Positions 18,874 through 29,081 of a DNA stretch of 58,470 nt are shown piece by piece. Position numbers and translations under genes: made by a program. Source of the stretch: Actinomadura soli (GTDB lineage Bacteria > Actinomycetota > Actinomycetes > Streptosporangiales > Streptosporangiaceae); assembly GCF_005889715.1 (NCBI RefSeq), contig NZ_VCKW01000015.1, positions 1 to 58,470 on the forward strand, written 5' to 3'. A model generated the notes under the pieces. The model was not told the origin of the DNA, searched no databases, and worked only from the letters and a program-made list of their open reading frames with translations. Each line of letters opens with the position of its first letter. The first letter of the stretch is position 1.

Positions 18874-20040
18874 GTGGCCATTGACTTCAACGCATCGAAC
18901 GGGGCGACGCTCGGCGTCGAGTGGGAGATCCAGCTCGTCGATGCGGAGACGAGGCACCTGCGGCAGAACGCACGCGAGGTGCTCGCCGCCCTGCCGTCGC
19001 TCAGCGAGGACGGTGAGAACCCGCCGGTCCGCCACGAGCTGATGGAGTCGACGGTCGAGGTCGTGACCGGCATCTGCCATACCGTGGGCGAGGCCAAGGC
19101 CGACCTGGCCGGGACGCTCGCCGCCCTCCGCGCCGCCGCCGCCGAGCGCGGCATCGCGCTCGGGTGCACCGGCACCCATCCGATCAGCGACTGGCGGGAC
19201 GCGGTCATGGCGCCGATGGGGCGCTACGCCAAGCTCGTCGAGGAGATGCAGTGGCTGGCGCGGCGCATCCAGACGTTCGGCGTTCACGTCCACGTCGGGG
19301 TCTCCGACGGTGACCGGGCGATCCCGATCGTCAACGCGCTGACCTCCTACCTTCCGCATTTCCTGGCGCTCACCGCGTCCAGCCCGTTCTGGAGCGGCAG
19401 CGACACCGGGCTGGCGTCGTGCAGGGCGGTCGTCTTCGGTCAGCTGCCGACGGCCGGACCTCCCCATCTGCTGGACGACTGGGCGGCGTTCGAGGATTAC
19501 ATGGACACGCTGCTGCGTTCTGGAACTATCCGGAGCATCAAGGAAGTCTGGTGGGACATCCGTCCGCATCCCGACTTCGGCACCGTCGAGATCAGGATGT
19601 TCGACGGCATCCCGACCATGCGCGAGGTCGGCATGGCCGCGGCCCTCTGCCAGAGCCTGGTCACGCTGTTCGAGCAGCAGCTCGACCGCGGCTACACGCT
19701 GCCCCGCCCGGCCGCCTGGGTGGTCCGCGACAACAAGTGGCGCGCGACCCGCTACGGGCTCGACGCGATCGTGATCACCGACGACAGCGGGAACACCGCG
19801 CCGCTCCGCGACGACCTGTACGAGCTGATCAGGGAGCTGGAGCCGGTGGCCGACCGGCTCGGCTGCGCCGAGGAGCTCAAGGTGGCCGGCGAGGTCCTGG
19901 AGCACGGGGCCCCGTACGAGCGCCAGCGCGCCATCCGCGCCGACGGCGGGACACTGGAGAACATCGTCGACGCGGCGATCGTCGAACTCGCGGAGGACAG
20001 GTTCGTCACACTGGGGGAGGTCGCACATGCCGGCACCTGA
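18874..20040 (+). CDS. Glutamate-cysteine ligase family 2 / YbdK-type carboxylate-amine ligase
   Basis: An ATP-dependent carboxylate-amine ligase of the GCS2 family, 388 residues. It opens with TLGVEWEIQLVD, carries HELMESTVEVVTGIC and the metal-site HVHVGVSDGDRA, and ends with AIVELAEDRF. E. coli YbdK has weak glutamate-cysteine ligase activity. In actinomycetes this family is also related to ergothioneine EgtA, but no other egt or mycothiol gene is near, so the substrate is open. The GTG at 18874 has GGAGG 7 bases upstream and matches the family N-terminus. It overlaps the next gene by 14 bases. Confidence 0.88.
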   Translation: MAIDFNASNGATLGVEWEIQLVDAETRHLRQNAREVLAALPSLSEDGENPPVRHELMESTVEVVTGICHTVGEAKADLAGTLAALRAAAAERGIALGCTGTHPISDWRDAVMAPMGRYAKLVEEMQWLARRIQTFGVHVHVGVSDGDRAIPIVNALTSYLPHFLALTASSPFWSGSDTGLASCRAVVFGQLPTAGPPHLLDDWAAFEDYMDTLLRSGTIRSIKEVWWDIRPHPDFGTVEIRMFDGIPTMREVGMAAALCQSLVTLFEQQLDRGYTLPRPAAWVVRDNKWRATRYGLDAIVITDDSGNTAPLRDDLYELIRELEPVADRLGCAEELKVAGEVLEHGAPYERQRAIRADGGTLENIVDAAIVELAEDRFVTLGEVAHAGT

Positions 20041-21778
20041 GGAACCGGCCGTCCCGGGGAACCCGCCCGGTGCCGCCGTCCCCGCCCACGAGGCGGCCCC
20101 AGCCCATGAGGCGCCCGCGCCTCGCGAGCCCGTCTCCGGACGCGAGGGCGGACGGCAGGCCGAACGCAAGGCCGATGTCAAGGAAGACAGCACGGTGACA
20201 ACAGGGCGGAGGCCCTCCGGCTCCGCCGTCGCACAGGGGGCGCACATGACACAACCGAGGCCCGGGGTGATGCCCGGCCTTGAACCACCCACCGCCTCGG
20301 GGCCCGCGGGCTCCGGGCGCCGCGACGAGGCGGTTCCGCCGTCGGGGACGGTGGCGCGTGACACGGTGTCGGCGGCGGGGAACCCGCCCGGCGGCGAGGA
20401 CGTCCCCCAGGACATCCCAGGCGAAACCGCCCAGGAAGGAACGGTCCCGGACGAAACTCTAGGGCAGGAGTCCGTGGCGGGCGAGATCGTCCCGGGGCCC
20501 CCGGCTCCGGCCGCGGCGTCCGCGGGATCGGCGGTGCTCGGCGGGGCGGTGCTGCAGCCGCAGCTCGACGCCTTCCTCGCCGCGCACGAGGACGAGCTGA
20601 TCGCGTTCCGCCGCGACCTGCACATGCACCCCGAGCTGGGCTACGCCGAGCACCGCACGACCAGGAGGCTCGCCGAGCGGCTGCGCGCGGCGGGCCTGAA
20701 GCCGGTCATCCTCCCCAAGGGCACCGGGCTGTTCTGCGACGTCGGCCCCACCGACGGCAGCACGGTCGCGCTGCGCGCCGACATCGACGCGCTCCCCCTC
20801 CAGGACGAGAAGGCCGACGTCCCGTACCGGTCGACGGTCCCCGGCGTCGCGCACGCGTGCGGCCACGACGTCCACACCGCGATGGTGCTGGGCGCGGGCC
20901 TGTTCCTCGCGCAGCAGGCGGAGGCGGGGCTGCTGCCCGGACGGGTCCGGCTGCTGTTCCAGCCCGCCGAGGAGACCCCGGGCGGCGCGCTGGACGTGAT
21001 GGCCGCCGGCGGCATCGCGGGCGTCGACCGGGCGTTCGCGCTGCACTGCGACCCCCGCATCGAGGTCGGGCAGCTCGGGCTGCGCACCGGCCCGATCACC
21101 GCGGCCTGCGACAAGGTGTACGTGAAGGTCACCGGGCCCGGCGGGCACACCGCGCGGCCGCATCTGACCGCCGACCTCGTCTACGCCCTCGCCAAGATCG
21201 TCACCGAGCTGCCGTCCGCGCTGTCGCGCCGCGTCGACCCGCGCTCCAGCCTGTCGCTGGTGTGGGGACGGGTGTCGGCCGGGTCCGTCGCCAACGCCAT
21301 CCCCGACGACGGGATCGCGGAGGGCACCGTCCGCTGCCTGGACGACGACGCGTGGCACCGGGCGCCCGAGATGATGAAGGCGCTGCTGCAGTCGGTCGCC
21401 GCCGCCTACGACGTGGAGGCGTCCCTCGAATACGTCCGGGGCGTCCCCCCGACCGTGAACGAGGCGACCAGCGTGCAGATGTTCCGGGACGCCGCCGCGC
21501 AGGTCATGAGCGAGGAGGGCGTCGTGCCCACCCCGCAGAGCCTCGGCGGCGAGGACTTCGGCTGGTACCTGGAGTCGATCCCCGGCGCGCTGGCCAGGCT
21601 CGGCGTGCGCACCCCCGGCTCGCCCGGCGAGTACGACCTGCACCGCGGCGACTTCGACGTCGACGAGCGGTGCATGGCCGTGGGCGTCCGGGTGCTGAGC
21701 GCGACCGCGCTGACCGCGCTGTGGGAGGGCGGGCGCCCCGGCGACGCCGAACCGATCGAGGGTGCCGCCCTGGCCTGA
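20027..21778 (+). CDS. M20-family amidohydrolase with a long disordered N-terminal extension
   Basis: A zinc amidohydrolase (M20D) that cleaves N-acyl or N-carbamoyl amino acids. The catalytic part (residues about 185-583) shows DLHMHPELGY, ALRADIDALPL, ACGHDVHTAM (metal Cys/His), QPAEETPGGA (catalytic Glu) and LGGEDFGWYLE. In front lie about 180 residues rich in Pro, Glu, Ala and Gly that family members usually lack. The ATG at 20027 has a very good GGGGGAGG site, so I keep it. A GTG at 20474 after AGGAG would give a protein of normal size. It is coupled to the ligase upstream. Confidence 0.87.
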   Translation: MPAPEEPAVPGNPPGAAVPAHEAAPAHEAPAPREPVSGREGGRQAERKADVKEDSTVTTGRRPSGSAVAQGAHMTQPRPGVMPGLEPPTASGPAGSGRRDEAVPPSGTVARDTVSAAGNPPGGEDVPQDIPGETAQEGTVPDETLGQESVAGEIVPGPPAPAAASAGSAVLGGAVLQPQLDAFLAAHEDELIAFRRDLHMHPELGYAEHRTTRRLAERLRAAGLKPVILPKGTGLFCDVGPTDGSTVALRADIDALPLQDEKADVPYRSTVPGVAHACGHDVHTAMVLGAGLFLAQQAEAGLLPGRVRLLFQPAEETPGGALDVMAAGGIAGVDRAFALHCDPRIEVGQLGLRTGPITAACDKVYVKVTGPGGHTARPHLTADLVYALAKIVTELPSALSRRVDPRSSLSLVWGRVSAGSVANAIPDDGIAEGTVRCLDDDAWHRAPEMMKALLQSVAAAYDVEASLEYVRGVPPTVNEATSVQMFRDAAAQVMSEEGVVPTPQSLGGEDFGWYLESIPGALARLGVRTPGSPGEYDLHRGDFDVDERCMAVGVRVLSATALTALWEGGRPGDAEPIEGAALA

Positions 21779-21856
21779 TCTTCCCCGCTGACCTGCGGCG
21801 CTGACCTGCCGCACCGACCTGGGGCGAGATGCCTACGCCTTGGTAACGGACCTGTT

Positions 21857-21893
21857 GCGAATCAGTGCAAGCGGGAAGTTTGCACTGATTCGC
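21857..21893. promoter_or_regulatory. Perfect 14-bp inverted repeat upstream of the nucleoside-import operon
   Basis: The arms GCGAATCAGTGCAA (21857-21870) and TTGCACTGATTCGC (21880-21893) match perfectly around a 9-base spacer, 74 bases before the lipoprotein start. The sequence is less GC-rich than its surroundings. It could be an operator for a dimeric regulator or a transcribed hairpin; no T-tract follows. No local regulator gene is adjacent. Confidence 0.85.
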
Positions 21894-21967
21894 GAGGTAG
21901 CGTCCGATCGATTTCGGTGACCGGAGCGGTCGCCGTCCCGTTGGTGGGGAACGGAAGGAGCGCTACC

Positions 21968-23026
21968 TTGCGCCGTGGACTGAAGATTTCGCTCGTCACC
22001 GTGACGGGTGCTGCGCTGCTGCTCAGCGCTTCCGCCTGCGGCGGCAAGAAGGCCGACACCGGCGGGGGAGGGGACGACGGCAAGAAGACCCTCAAGATCG
22101 GCCTCGCCTTCGACATCGGCGGCCGCGGCGACCAGTCGTTCAACGACTCGGCCGCCGCCGGGCTCGACCGCGCCAAGAAGGACCTGAGCGTCCAGACCGA
22201 GGAGATCTCCGCCAAGCCGGACGAGCCGGACGCCGACAAGGAGTCGCGCCTCCGGCTGCTGGCCAACAAGGGCTACAACCCGGTCATCGGGGTCGGTTTC
22301 GCCTATACGACCTCGATCATCAAGGTCGCCAAGGAGTTCCCGAAGACCAAGTTCCTCGTCGTGGACGCCGACCAGTGCAAGGTCGAGGGCGCGAACGTCA
22401 GCGGCGCCTGCTTCTCCGAGGAGCAGGGGTCCTACCTCGTCGGCGCCGCCGCGGCGCTGAAGTCCAAGTCCGGCACGATCGGGTTCATCGGCGGCGTCAA
22501 CGTGCCGCTGATCGTGAAGTTCTACGCCGGGTACCAGGCCGGGGCGAAGAAGGCCAAGCCGGACATCAAGGTCCTGCCGCCGAAGTACCTGACGCAGCCG
22601 CCGAACTTCAACGGCTTCAAGGACACCGGGCTCGGCAACGAGGCCGCCAAGGGCCAGCTCGACCAGAAGGCGGACGTCATCTACCACGCCGCGGGCGGCG
22701 CCGGCATCGGCGTCATCAAGACCGTCGGCGCGGCCGGCAAGTGGGCGATCGGCGTCGACTCCGACCAGTACAACCAGCCCGCCGTCGCCGGCGTGAAGGA
22801 GCAGATCCTCACGTCGATGATCAAGCACGTGGACCTCGCCGTGTACGAGTTCGTGGAGAGCGTCGCGAAGAACACCTTCCAGGCGGGCACCAAGCAGTAC
22901 GACCTGAAGAACGATGGCGTCGGCTACTCCCCGTCCGGCGGGCACGTCGACGACATCAGGGCCAAGCTGGACGAGCTGAAGGCCGGCATCGTCAGCGGCA
23001 CGATCCAGGTCCCGACCAAGGCGTGA
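21968..23026 (+). CDS. BMP-family nucleoside-binding lipoprotein (ABC transporter)
   Basis: The substrate-binding lipoprotein of a Bmp/Med-family importer, 352 residues. The TTG start at 21968 follows GGAAGGAG. It gives a classical lipoprotein signal, RRGLKISLVTVTGAALLLSA then the lipobox SASAC, followed by a Gly/Asp/Lys linker. The mature domain begins KIGLAFDIGGRGDQSFND, typical of BmpA/PnrA nucleoside binders, with VIGVGFAYT and GVDSDQYNQP. It precedes the ATPase and permeases, and downstream cdd and deoA point to nucleosides as cargo. Confidence 0.92.
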   Translation: MRRGLKISLVTVTGAALLLSASACGGKKADTGGGGDDGKKTLKIGLAFDIGGRGDQSFNDSAAAGLDRAKKDLSVQTEEISAKPDEPDADKESRLRLLANKGYNPVIGVGFAYTTSIIKVAKEFPKTKFLVVDADQCKVEGANVSGACFSEEQGSYLVGAAAALKSKSGTIGFIGGVNVPLIVKFYAGYQAGAKKAKPDIKVLPPKYLTQPPNFNGFKDTGLGNEAAKGQLDQKADVIYHAAGGAGIGVIKTVGAAGKWAIGVDSDQYNQPAVAGVKEQILTSMIKHVDLAVYEFVESVAKNTFQAGTKQYDLKNDGVGYSPSGGHVDDIRAKLDELKAGIVSGTIQVPTKA

Positions 23027-23109
23027 CCCGTGCCGGGTGCGGGAAGCGCCCCGGTGCCCGCGTCCGCGCGGGATGGCGCGACCCGGCCCGTCCCGTACGG
23101 CCGTAATCG

Positions 23110-23146
23110 CGCACCGGGCGTCACCGATCGGGTGACGCCCGGTGCG
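23110..23146 (+). promoter_or_regulatory. Strong intra-operon hairpin between binding-protein and ATPase genes
   Basis: A perfect 16-bp stem CGCACCGGGCGTCACC / GGTGACGCCCGGTGCG with a 5-base loop, about 83 bases after the lipoprotein stop and 27 before the ATPase start. Such stem-loops after binding-protein genes often act as attenuators or mRNA stabilisers that raise binding-protein yield over the membrane parts. No T-run follows. Confidence 0.85.
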
Positions 23147-23173
23147 GTCCCAGGTCAAGAGGAGGGGCGACTC

Positions 23174-24781
23174 GTGCCTGAGCAGGTGCCGGCCGTGCGG
23201 CTGACATCGATCACCAAGCGGTTCCCCGGGGTGGTGGCCAACCGCGACGTCAACCTCACCATCGAGCGCGGCGAGGTGCACGCGCTGTGCGGTGAGAACG
23301 GCGCCGGCAAGTCCACCCTGATGAAGATCCTCTACGGGATGCAGCGGCCGGACGAGGGCGCCATCGAGATCGAGGGCGAGCAGGTCACCCTCCGGACCCC
23401 GGCCGACGCGATCGGCCGCGGCATCGGCATGGTCCACCAGCACTTCAAGCTGGCCGACAACCTGACCGTCCTGGAGAACGTGATCCTCGGCGCCGAGCCC
23501 CGCACCTGGTTCGGCGGCATCGACTTCGCCGCCGCCCGCGCGAGGATCGAGGAGATGTCGCGGGCGTACGGGCTCAGCGTCGACCCGGACGTGCTGGTCG
23601 AGACGCTCGGCGTCGGCAAGCGGCAGCGCGTGGAGATCCTCAAGGTGCTGTACCGGGGCGCCCGCGTGCTGATCCTGGACGAGCCGACCGCCGTCCTCGT
23701 CCCGCAGGAGGTCGACGAGCTGTTCGGCAACCTGCGGGAGCTGCGCGCCGAGGGCCTGACCGTGCTGTTCATCTCGCACAAGCTGGACGAGGTGCTCGCC
23801 GTCGCCGACACGATCTCGGTGATCCGCCGCGGCACGACCGTCGCGACCCGGCTCGACCCGCGCGAGGTCACGTCGCGGCGGCTGGCGGAGCTGATGGTCG
23901 GATCGGAGCTGCCGACCCCGGAGCTGCGCGACTCCACGGTCACCGAGGACGTCCAGCTCGACATCTCGGGCCTGACGGTCCTCACCCCGGAGGGCCGTCC
24001 CGTCGTGGACGACGTTTCGCTGCGCATCCGCCGCGGCGAGATCGTCGGGCTGGCGGGCGTCGAGGGCAACGGGCAGACCGAGCTCATCGAGGCGATCATG
24101 GGGATCCGGCACGCGGACGCCGGGACCATCCGGTTCTTGCCGGGGGGTGTGGGGGGTCGTTCCCCCACAATGACACGCGGCGGCGACGACATCACCCACT
24201 GGGCGACCCGGAAGCGCCGCGAGGCGGGGATCGCCTACATCCCGGAGGACCGGCACCGGCACGGGCTCGTCCTGGAGGGGACGCTCTGGGAGAACCGGAT
24301 GCTGGGCCACCAGACGCAGCCGCCGAACGTCCGCGGCCCGTGGATCGACCGGCGCGGCGCCCGCCGCGACACGACCCGGATCGTCCAAGCCTACGACGTC
24401 CGGACGCCCGGGATCGACGTGCCCGCCGCGGCCCTGTCGGGCGGCAACCAGCAGAAGCTGATCGTCGGGCGGGAGATGTCCGGCGAGCCGCACCTGCTGA
24501 TCGCCGCGCATCCGACGCGCGGGATCGACGTCGGCGCCCAGGCCGCCATCTGGGACCACCTGCGCCAGGCCCGCGCGGACGGGCTGGCCGTGCTGCTGAT
24601 CAGCGCCGATCTTGAGGAACTCATCGGTATGTCCGACACCCTGCACGTGATCTACGGGGGACGGCTGGTCGCGGAGGTCGATCCGCGGACCGTCACCCCG
24701 GAGGATCTCGGCTCCGCGATGACCGGCGCCGGAGACGATTCCGGGGACAGTTCCGGAGACGGTTCCGGAGCCGGCTCATGA
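23174..24781 (+). CDS. ABC transporter ATP-binding protein, two NBDs (nucleoside/sugar type)
   Basis: A 535-residue energy-coupling subunit with two fused ATPase domains, as in RbsA- and NupA-like proteins. Domain 1 has Walker [10 protein letters not shown] and Walker [12 protein letters not shown]. Domain 2 has the degenerate Walker [10 protein letters not shown] and the signature SGGNQQK, then [11 protein letters not shown]. The GTG start at 23174 follows AGGAGGGG. Residues about 322-334 ([11 protein letters not shown]) are palindromic element copy 4, inserted in domain 2 before DDITHW. It overlaps the first permease by 4 bases. Confidence 0.93.
   Translation: MPEQVPAVRLTSITKRFPGVVANRDVNLTIERGEVHALCGENGAGKSTLMKILYGMQRPDEGAIEIEGEQVTLRTPADAIGRGIGMVHQHFKLADNLTVLENVILGAEPRTWFGGIDFAAARARIEEMSRAYGLSVDPDVLVETLGVGKRQRVEILKVLYRGARVLILDEPTAVLVPQEVDELFGNLRELRAEGLTVLFISHKLDEVLAVADTISVIRRGTTVATRLDPREVTSRRLAELMVGSELPTPELRDSTVTEDVQLDISGLTVLTPEGRPVVDDVSLRIRRGEIVGLAGVEGNGQTELIEAIMGIRHADAGTIRFLPGGVGGRSPTMTRGGDDITHWATRKRREAGIAYIPEDRHRHGLVLEGTLWENRMLGHQTQPPNVRGPWIDRRGARRDTTRIVQAYDVRTPGIDVPAAALSGGNQQKLIVGREMSGEPHLLIAAHPTRGIDVGAQAAIWDHLRQARADGLAVLLISADLEELIGMSDTLHVIYGGRLVAEVDPRTVTPEDLGSAMTGAGDDSGDSSGDGSGAGS
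24138..24175 (+). repeat. In-frame palindromic element, copy 4, inside the nucleoside ABC ATPase
   Basis: The hairpin GTGGGGGG-TCGT-TCCCCCAC is at 24149-24168 (one mismatch), preceded by TTGCCGGGG. It is translated as [13 protein letters not shown], with the same orientation and phase as copy 3. Homologues go almost directly from the GTI strand to the D-I-T segment. Confidence 0.88.
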
Positions 24782-26019
24782 GCGAGCCGAAGGACCCGGG
24801 AAAACCCGACCTGTCCAAGGCGGAGCCGCCTTCGGACGTGCCGGAGCCGGTGCCGGCGTGGAAGGCGATCATGCAGGGGCTGGGCCCGACCGGGCTGGCG
24901 CTGCGGATCGGCTCGCCGCTGCTGGCGCTGCTGATCTCGCTCGTCATCACGATGATCCTGCTGCGGGCGACCGGCGCCGACCCGTTCAGCTCCGTGCAGA
25001 GCATGATCGACTACGGCACCACCGAGAACTCGATCGTCGACATCGTCAACCGCGCGACCCGCTACTACCTGTCGGCGGTCGCGGTGGCGATCGGGTTCCG
25101 GATGGCGCTGCTGAACATCGGCGTGGACGGCCAGTACCGGCTCGCCGCGTTCCTGGCCGCCGCGCTCGGCGGCGCGATCACCCTGCCCGCGCCGCTCGGC
25201 CAGCTGCTGGTGATCGCCGCGGCGATGGTGGTCGGCGGGGTGTGGGCGGCGATCGCGGGCGTGCTGAAGGTGACCCGCGGGGTCAGCGAGGTGCTGTCCA
25301 CGATCATGCTGAACGCGATCGCGACCGGCCTGATCGCCTACCTGCTGAACGACCAGCGGCTCGCCGAGCTCCGGCCGGGCAGCAACAACGTCGCGACCCC
25401 GAAGATCCCCGAGGACGGACGGGTCGGCTCGCTCAACGGCTTCCTGTCGTCCATCGGGATCGACCTGCCCGGCGCGGTGTACGGGCTGCTGCCGCTCGCG
25501 ATCGTCGTCGGGATCGTGTTCTGGGTGGTGATCAACCACACCAGGTTCGGGTTCGATCTGAAGGTGTCGGGGATGTCCCCGTCCGCCGCGCAGGCCAGCG
25601 GCGTCAACGCCCGCCGCATGATCGTCTACACGATGGTCGCGTCCGGGGTGGTGGCCGGGCTGATCGGGATGCCGGAGCTGCTCGGCGCGTCCCACGAGTA
25701 CTCGCTGAACTTCCCGGCGGGCCTCGGCTTCACCGGCATCACGGTCGCGCTGCTCGGCCGCAACCATCCGGCCGGGATCGCGCTCGCCGCGCTGCTGTTC
25801 GCGTTCCTCGACCAGACCTCGGACGTGCTCCAGGAGGTCGACGTGCCGAAGGAGATCGTCGGGGTGATGCAGGGCGTCGTCGTGCTGACCGTCGTCATCG
25901 TGTACGAGCTGGTCCGGCGCTGGGAGATCCGGCTGCAGCAGCGCACCGTCGCGGCGGAGCTGGCCACCGGCCACGACCTGGCCCGCGAGGCCAGGGGGAG
26001 CACGGGGAGCGCCTCATGA
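24778..26019 (+). CDS. ABC transporter permease (BmpE/NupP-type)
   Basis: A 413-residue inner-membrane permease of the branched-chain/ribose/nucleoside (BPD_transp_2) superfamily with about eight to ten hydrophobic segments. It has the family MALLNIGVDGQYRLAAFLAA motif and the cytoplasmic SGMSPSAAQASGVN EAA-like loop. The N-terminus carries a charged cytoplasmic lead of about 35 residues rich in Pro/Glu. The ATG overlaps the ATPase stop, and its own stop overlaps the next permease as ATGA, so all transport genes are translationally coupled. Confidence 0.93.
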   Translation: MSEPKDPGKPDLSKAEPPSDVPEPVPAWKAIMQGLGPTGLALRIGSPLLALLISLVITMILLRATGADPFSSVQSMIDYGTTENSIVDIVNRATRYYLSAVAVAIGFRMALLNIGVDGQYRLAAFLAAALGGAITLPAPLGQLLVIAAAMVVGGVWAAIAGVLKVTRGVSEVLSTIMLNAIATGLIAYLLNDQRLAELRPGSNNVATPKIPEDGRVGSLNGFLSSIGIDLPGAVYGLLPLAIVVGIVFWVVINHTRFGFDLKVSGMSPSAAQASGVNARRMIVYTMVASGVVAGLIGMPELLGASHEYSLNFPAGLGFTGITVALLGRNHPAGIALAALLFAFLDQTSDVLQEVDVPKEIVGVMQGVVVLTVVIVYELVRRWEIRLQQRTVAAELATGHDLAREARGSTGSAS

Positions 26020-27371
26020 GCACCGCGACCGGGATGGCGGCACTGAAGAAGGCCGCGAACGGCAAGCGCACGCTGCGCTGGCCGCACTACCTGCTGATCG
26101 CGTCCGGGCTGCTCGTCCTCCTCTCCCTCGTCCGCGTGATCGACGACGCGAACCCGGTGACGTCCAGCGGGACGGTCAGCGCCTCCCTCCGCCTCGCCGT
26201 GCCGATCTTCCTCGCGGGGCTCGGCGGGCTCTGGTCGGAGCGCTCCGGCGTGATCAACATCGGGCTCGAGGGCATGATGATCCTCGGGACCTGGACGGGC
26301 GCCTGGGCCGGCTACCAGTGGGGCCCGTGGATCGGCGTCCTCGCGGGGATCCTCGGCGGCGCGCTCGGCGGGCTGCTGCACGCGATCGCGACCGTGTCGT
26401 TCGGTGTCGACCACATCGTGTCCGGCGTCGCGATCAACATCCTCGGGATCGGCCTGACGCAGTTCCTCGCCGGGCTGATCTTCGACAAGGGCGAGGCGAA
26501 GGCGCTCGGCGGCGGGCCCCGGCAGTCGCCGCCCGTCGACTCGATAGACACGCTCACCCTGCCGGTGCTGTCCGGCGGGAAGATCGGCGGCTGGCAGAGC
26601 CCCGACTGGCTCGGCTCGCTGGAGGACCGGCACTGGTTCCTGCTGTCCGACCTGGCGGGCATCCTGCGCGGGCTGACCAGCGAGATGTCGCTGCTGACGT
26701 TCGTGGCGCTGCTGCTGGTGCCGCTCAGCTTCCTGATCCTGTGGCGGACGTCGTTCGGCCTGCGGATCCGCTCGTGCGGCGAGGACCCGTACGCCGCGGA
26801 GTCCCTCGGCGTGCGGGTCTACCGGATGAAGTACGCGGCCGTGATCATCTCCGGCGGGTTCTCCGGCCTCGCGGGCGCGTTCCTCGTCACCGTCGCGGGC
26901 AACCTCTTCCAGGACGGCCAGACCAACGGCCGCGGCTTCATCGGCCTGTCCGCGATGATCTTCGGTAACTGGCGTCCCGGGGGCCTCATGGCGGGCTCGC
27001 TGCTGTTCGGCTACACCGACGCGATGAACGTCCGGGGCGGCGGCGAGTCCGTCCACGCGCTGCTGCTGTTCGTGACGATCCTGCTGGTCGGCGTGGCGGT
27101 CTGGCAGGCGGTGCGCGGGACGCGGCTGCGGCCGGAGGCGGTCACCGATCTCGGCCACCGCGAGGTGCGCAACGCCTACTTCGGTTCCGTGCTGGCGCTG
27201 GTCGCGGCGGCCGGGCTGCTGGCGTGGTTCCTGATGAGCGACCTCGTCCCCGGCGAACTGGTCTCGTTCACGCCGCATCTGGTGACGCTGCTCGTCCTGT
27301 CCCTGGCGAGCCAGCGCCTCCGCATGCCCGCCGCGAACGGGCTCCGGTATCGGCGCGGTGAGGCACGATAA
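26016..27371 (+). CDS. ABC transporter permease (BmpF/NupQ-type)
   Basis: The second permease subunit, 451 residues. It has the conserved ERSGVINIGLEGMM segment, the coupling loop GEDPYAAESLGVRVYRMKY and FIGLSAMIFGNWRPGG near the end of the transport core. It is longer than usual (about 310-380) because of a periplasmic loop at residues about 165-215 and two extra C-terminal hydrophobic helices (FGSVLALVAAAGLLAWFLM and HLVTLLVLSLAS). The ATG at 26016 overlaps the previous stop. Confidence 0.92.
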   Translation: MSTATGMAALKKAANGKRTLRWPHYLLIASGLLVLLSLVRVIDDANPVTSSGTVSASLRLAVPIFLAGLGGLWSERSGVINIGLEGMMILGTWTGAWAGYQWGPWIGVLAGILGGALGGLLHAIATVSFGVDHIVSGVAINILGIGLTQFLAGLIFDKGEAKALGGGPRQSPPVDSIDTLTLPVLSGGKIGGWQSPDWLGSLEDRHWFLLSDLAGILRGLTSEMSLLTFVALLLVPLSFLILWRTSFGLRIRSCGEDPYAAESLGVRVYRMKYAAVIISGGFSGLAGAFLVTVAGNLFQDGQTNGRGFIGLSAMIFGNWRPGGLMAGSLLFGYTDAMNVRGGGESVHALLLFVTILLVGVAVWQAVRGTRLRPEAVTDLGHREVRNAYFGSVLALVAAAGLLAWFLMSDLVPGELVSFTPHLVTLLVLSLASQRLRMPAANGLRYRRGEAR

Positions 27372-27375
27372 GGCC

Positions 27376-27798
27376 ATGGAGCACGCTAAGGCAATCGAGA
27401 TCGACTGGCCTGCCCTGCGCGACGCCGCGCGGGAGGCGATGAAGCGCGCCTACTGCCCGTACTCCGGCTTCCCGGTCGGCGCGGCCGCGCTGGTGGACGA
27501 CGGCCGCATCATCAGCGGCTGCAACGTCGAGAACGCCGCGTACGGGGTCGCCCTGTGCGCGGAATGCGGCGTCGTGTCGGCGCTGCACGGCCCCGGCAAA
27601 TCGGAGAACCCGCGCCTGGTCGCGGTGGTGGTCGTCGACCGGCACGGCAACACGCTGATGCCGTGCGGCCGCTGCCGCCAGCTCCTCTGGGAGCACGGCG
27701 GCGCGTCGATCCAGATCGAGACGACGCAGGGCATCCTCCCCATGTCGGACGTCCTGCCGGACGCGTTCGGCCCCGACGACCTGATCAAGAGGGTGTGA
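27376..27798 (+). CDS. cdd: Cytidine deaminase
   Basis: Deaminates cytidine and deoxycytidine to uridine forms for pyrimidine salvage. The 140-residue tetrameric-type enzyme has YCPYSGFPVGAA, the zinc/catalytic motif CNVENAAYG and CAECGVVSA, and the second zinc motif PCGRCRQLL. It starts 5 bases after the permease stop (an in-frame GTG 18 bases upstream is also possible), so it is part of the import operon. Imported cytidine would be processed here. Confidence 0.96.
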   Translation: MEHAKAIEIDWPALRDAAREAMKRAYCPYSGFPVGAAALVDDGRIISGCNVENAAYGVALCAECGVVSALHGPGKSENPRLVAVVVVDRHGNTLMPCGRCRQLLWEHGGASIQIETTQGILPMSDVLPDAFGPDDLIKRV

Positions 27799-27802
27799 TC
27801 CG

Positions 27803-29077
<1,275 letters not shown>

Positions 29078-29081
29078 CCGC

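Noticed and set aside
24858..27371. An 837-codon plus frame that looks like a fusion protein ending in a permease
   Set aside because: The first half is the wrong frame of the first permease. The true second permease starts at 26016.
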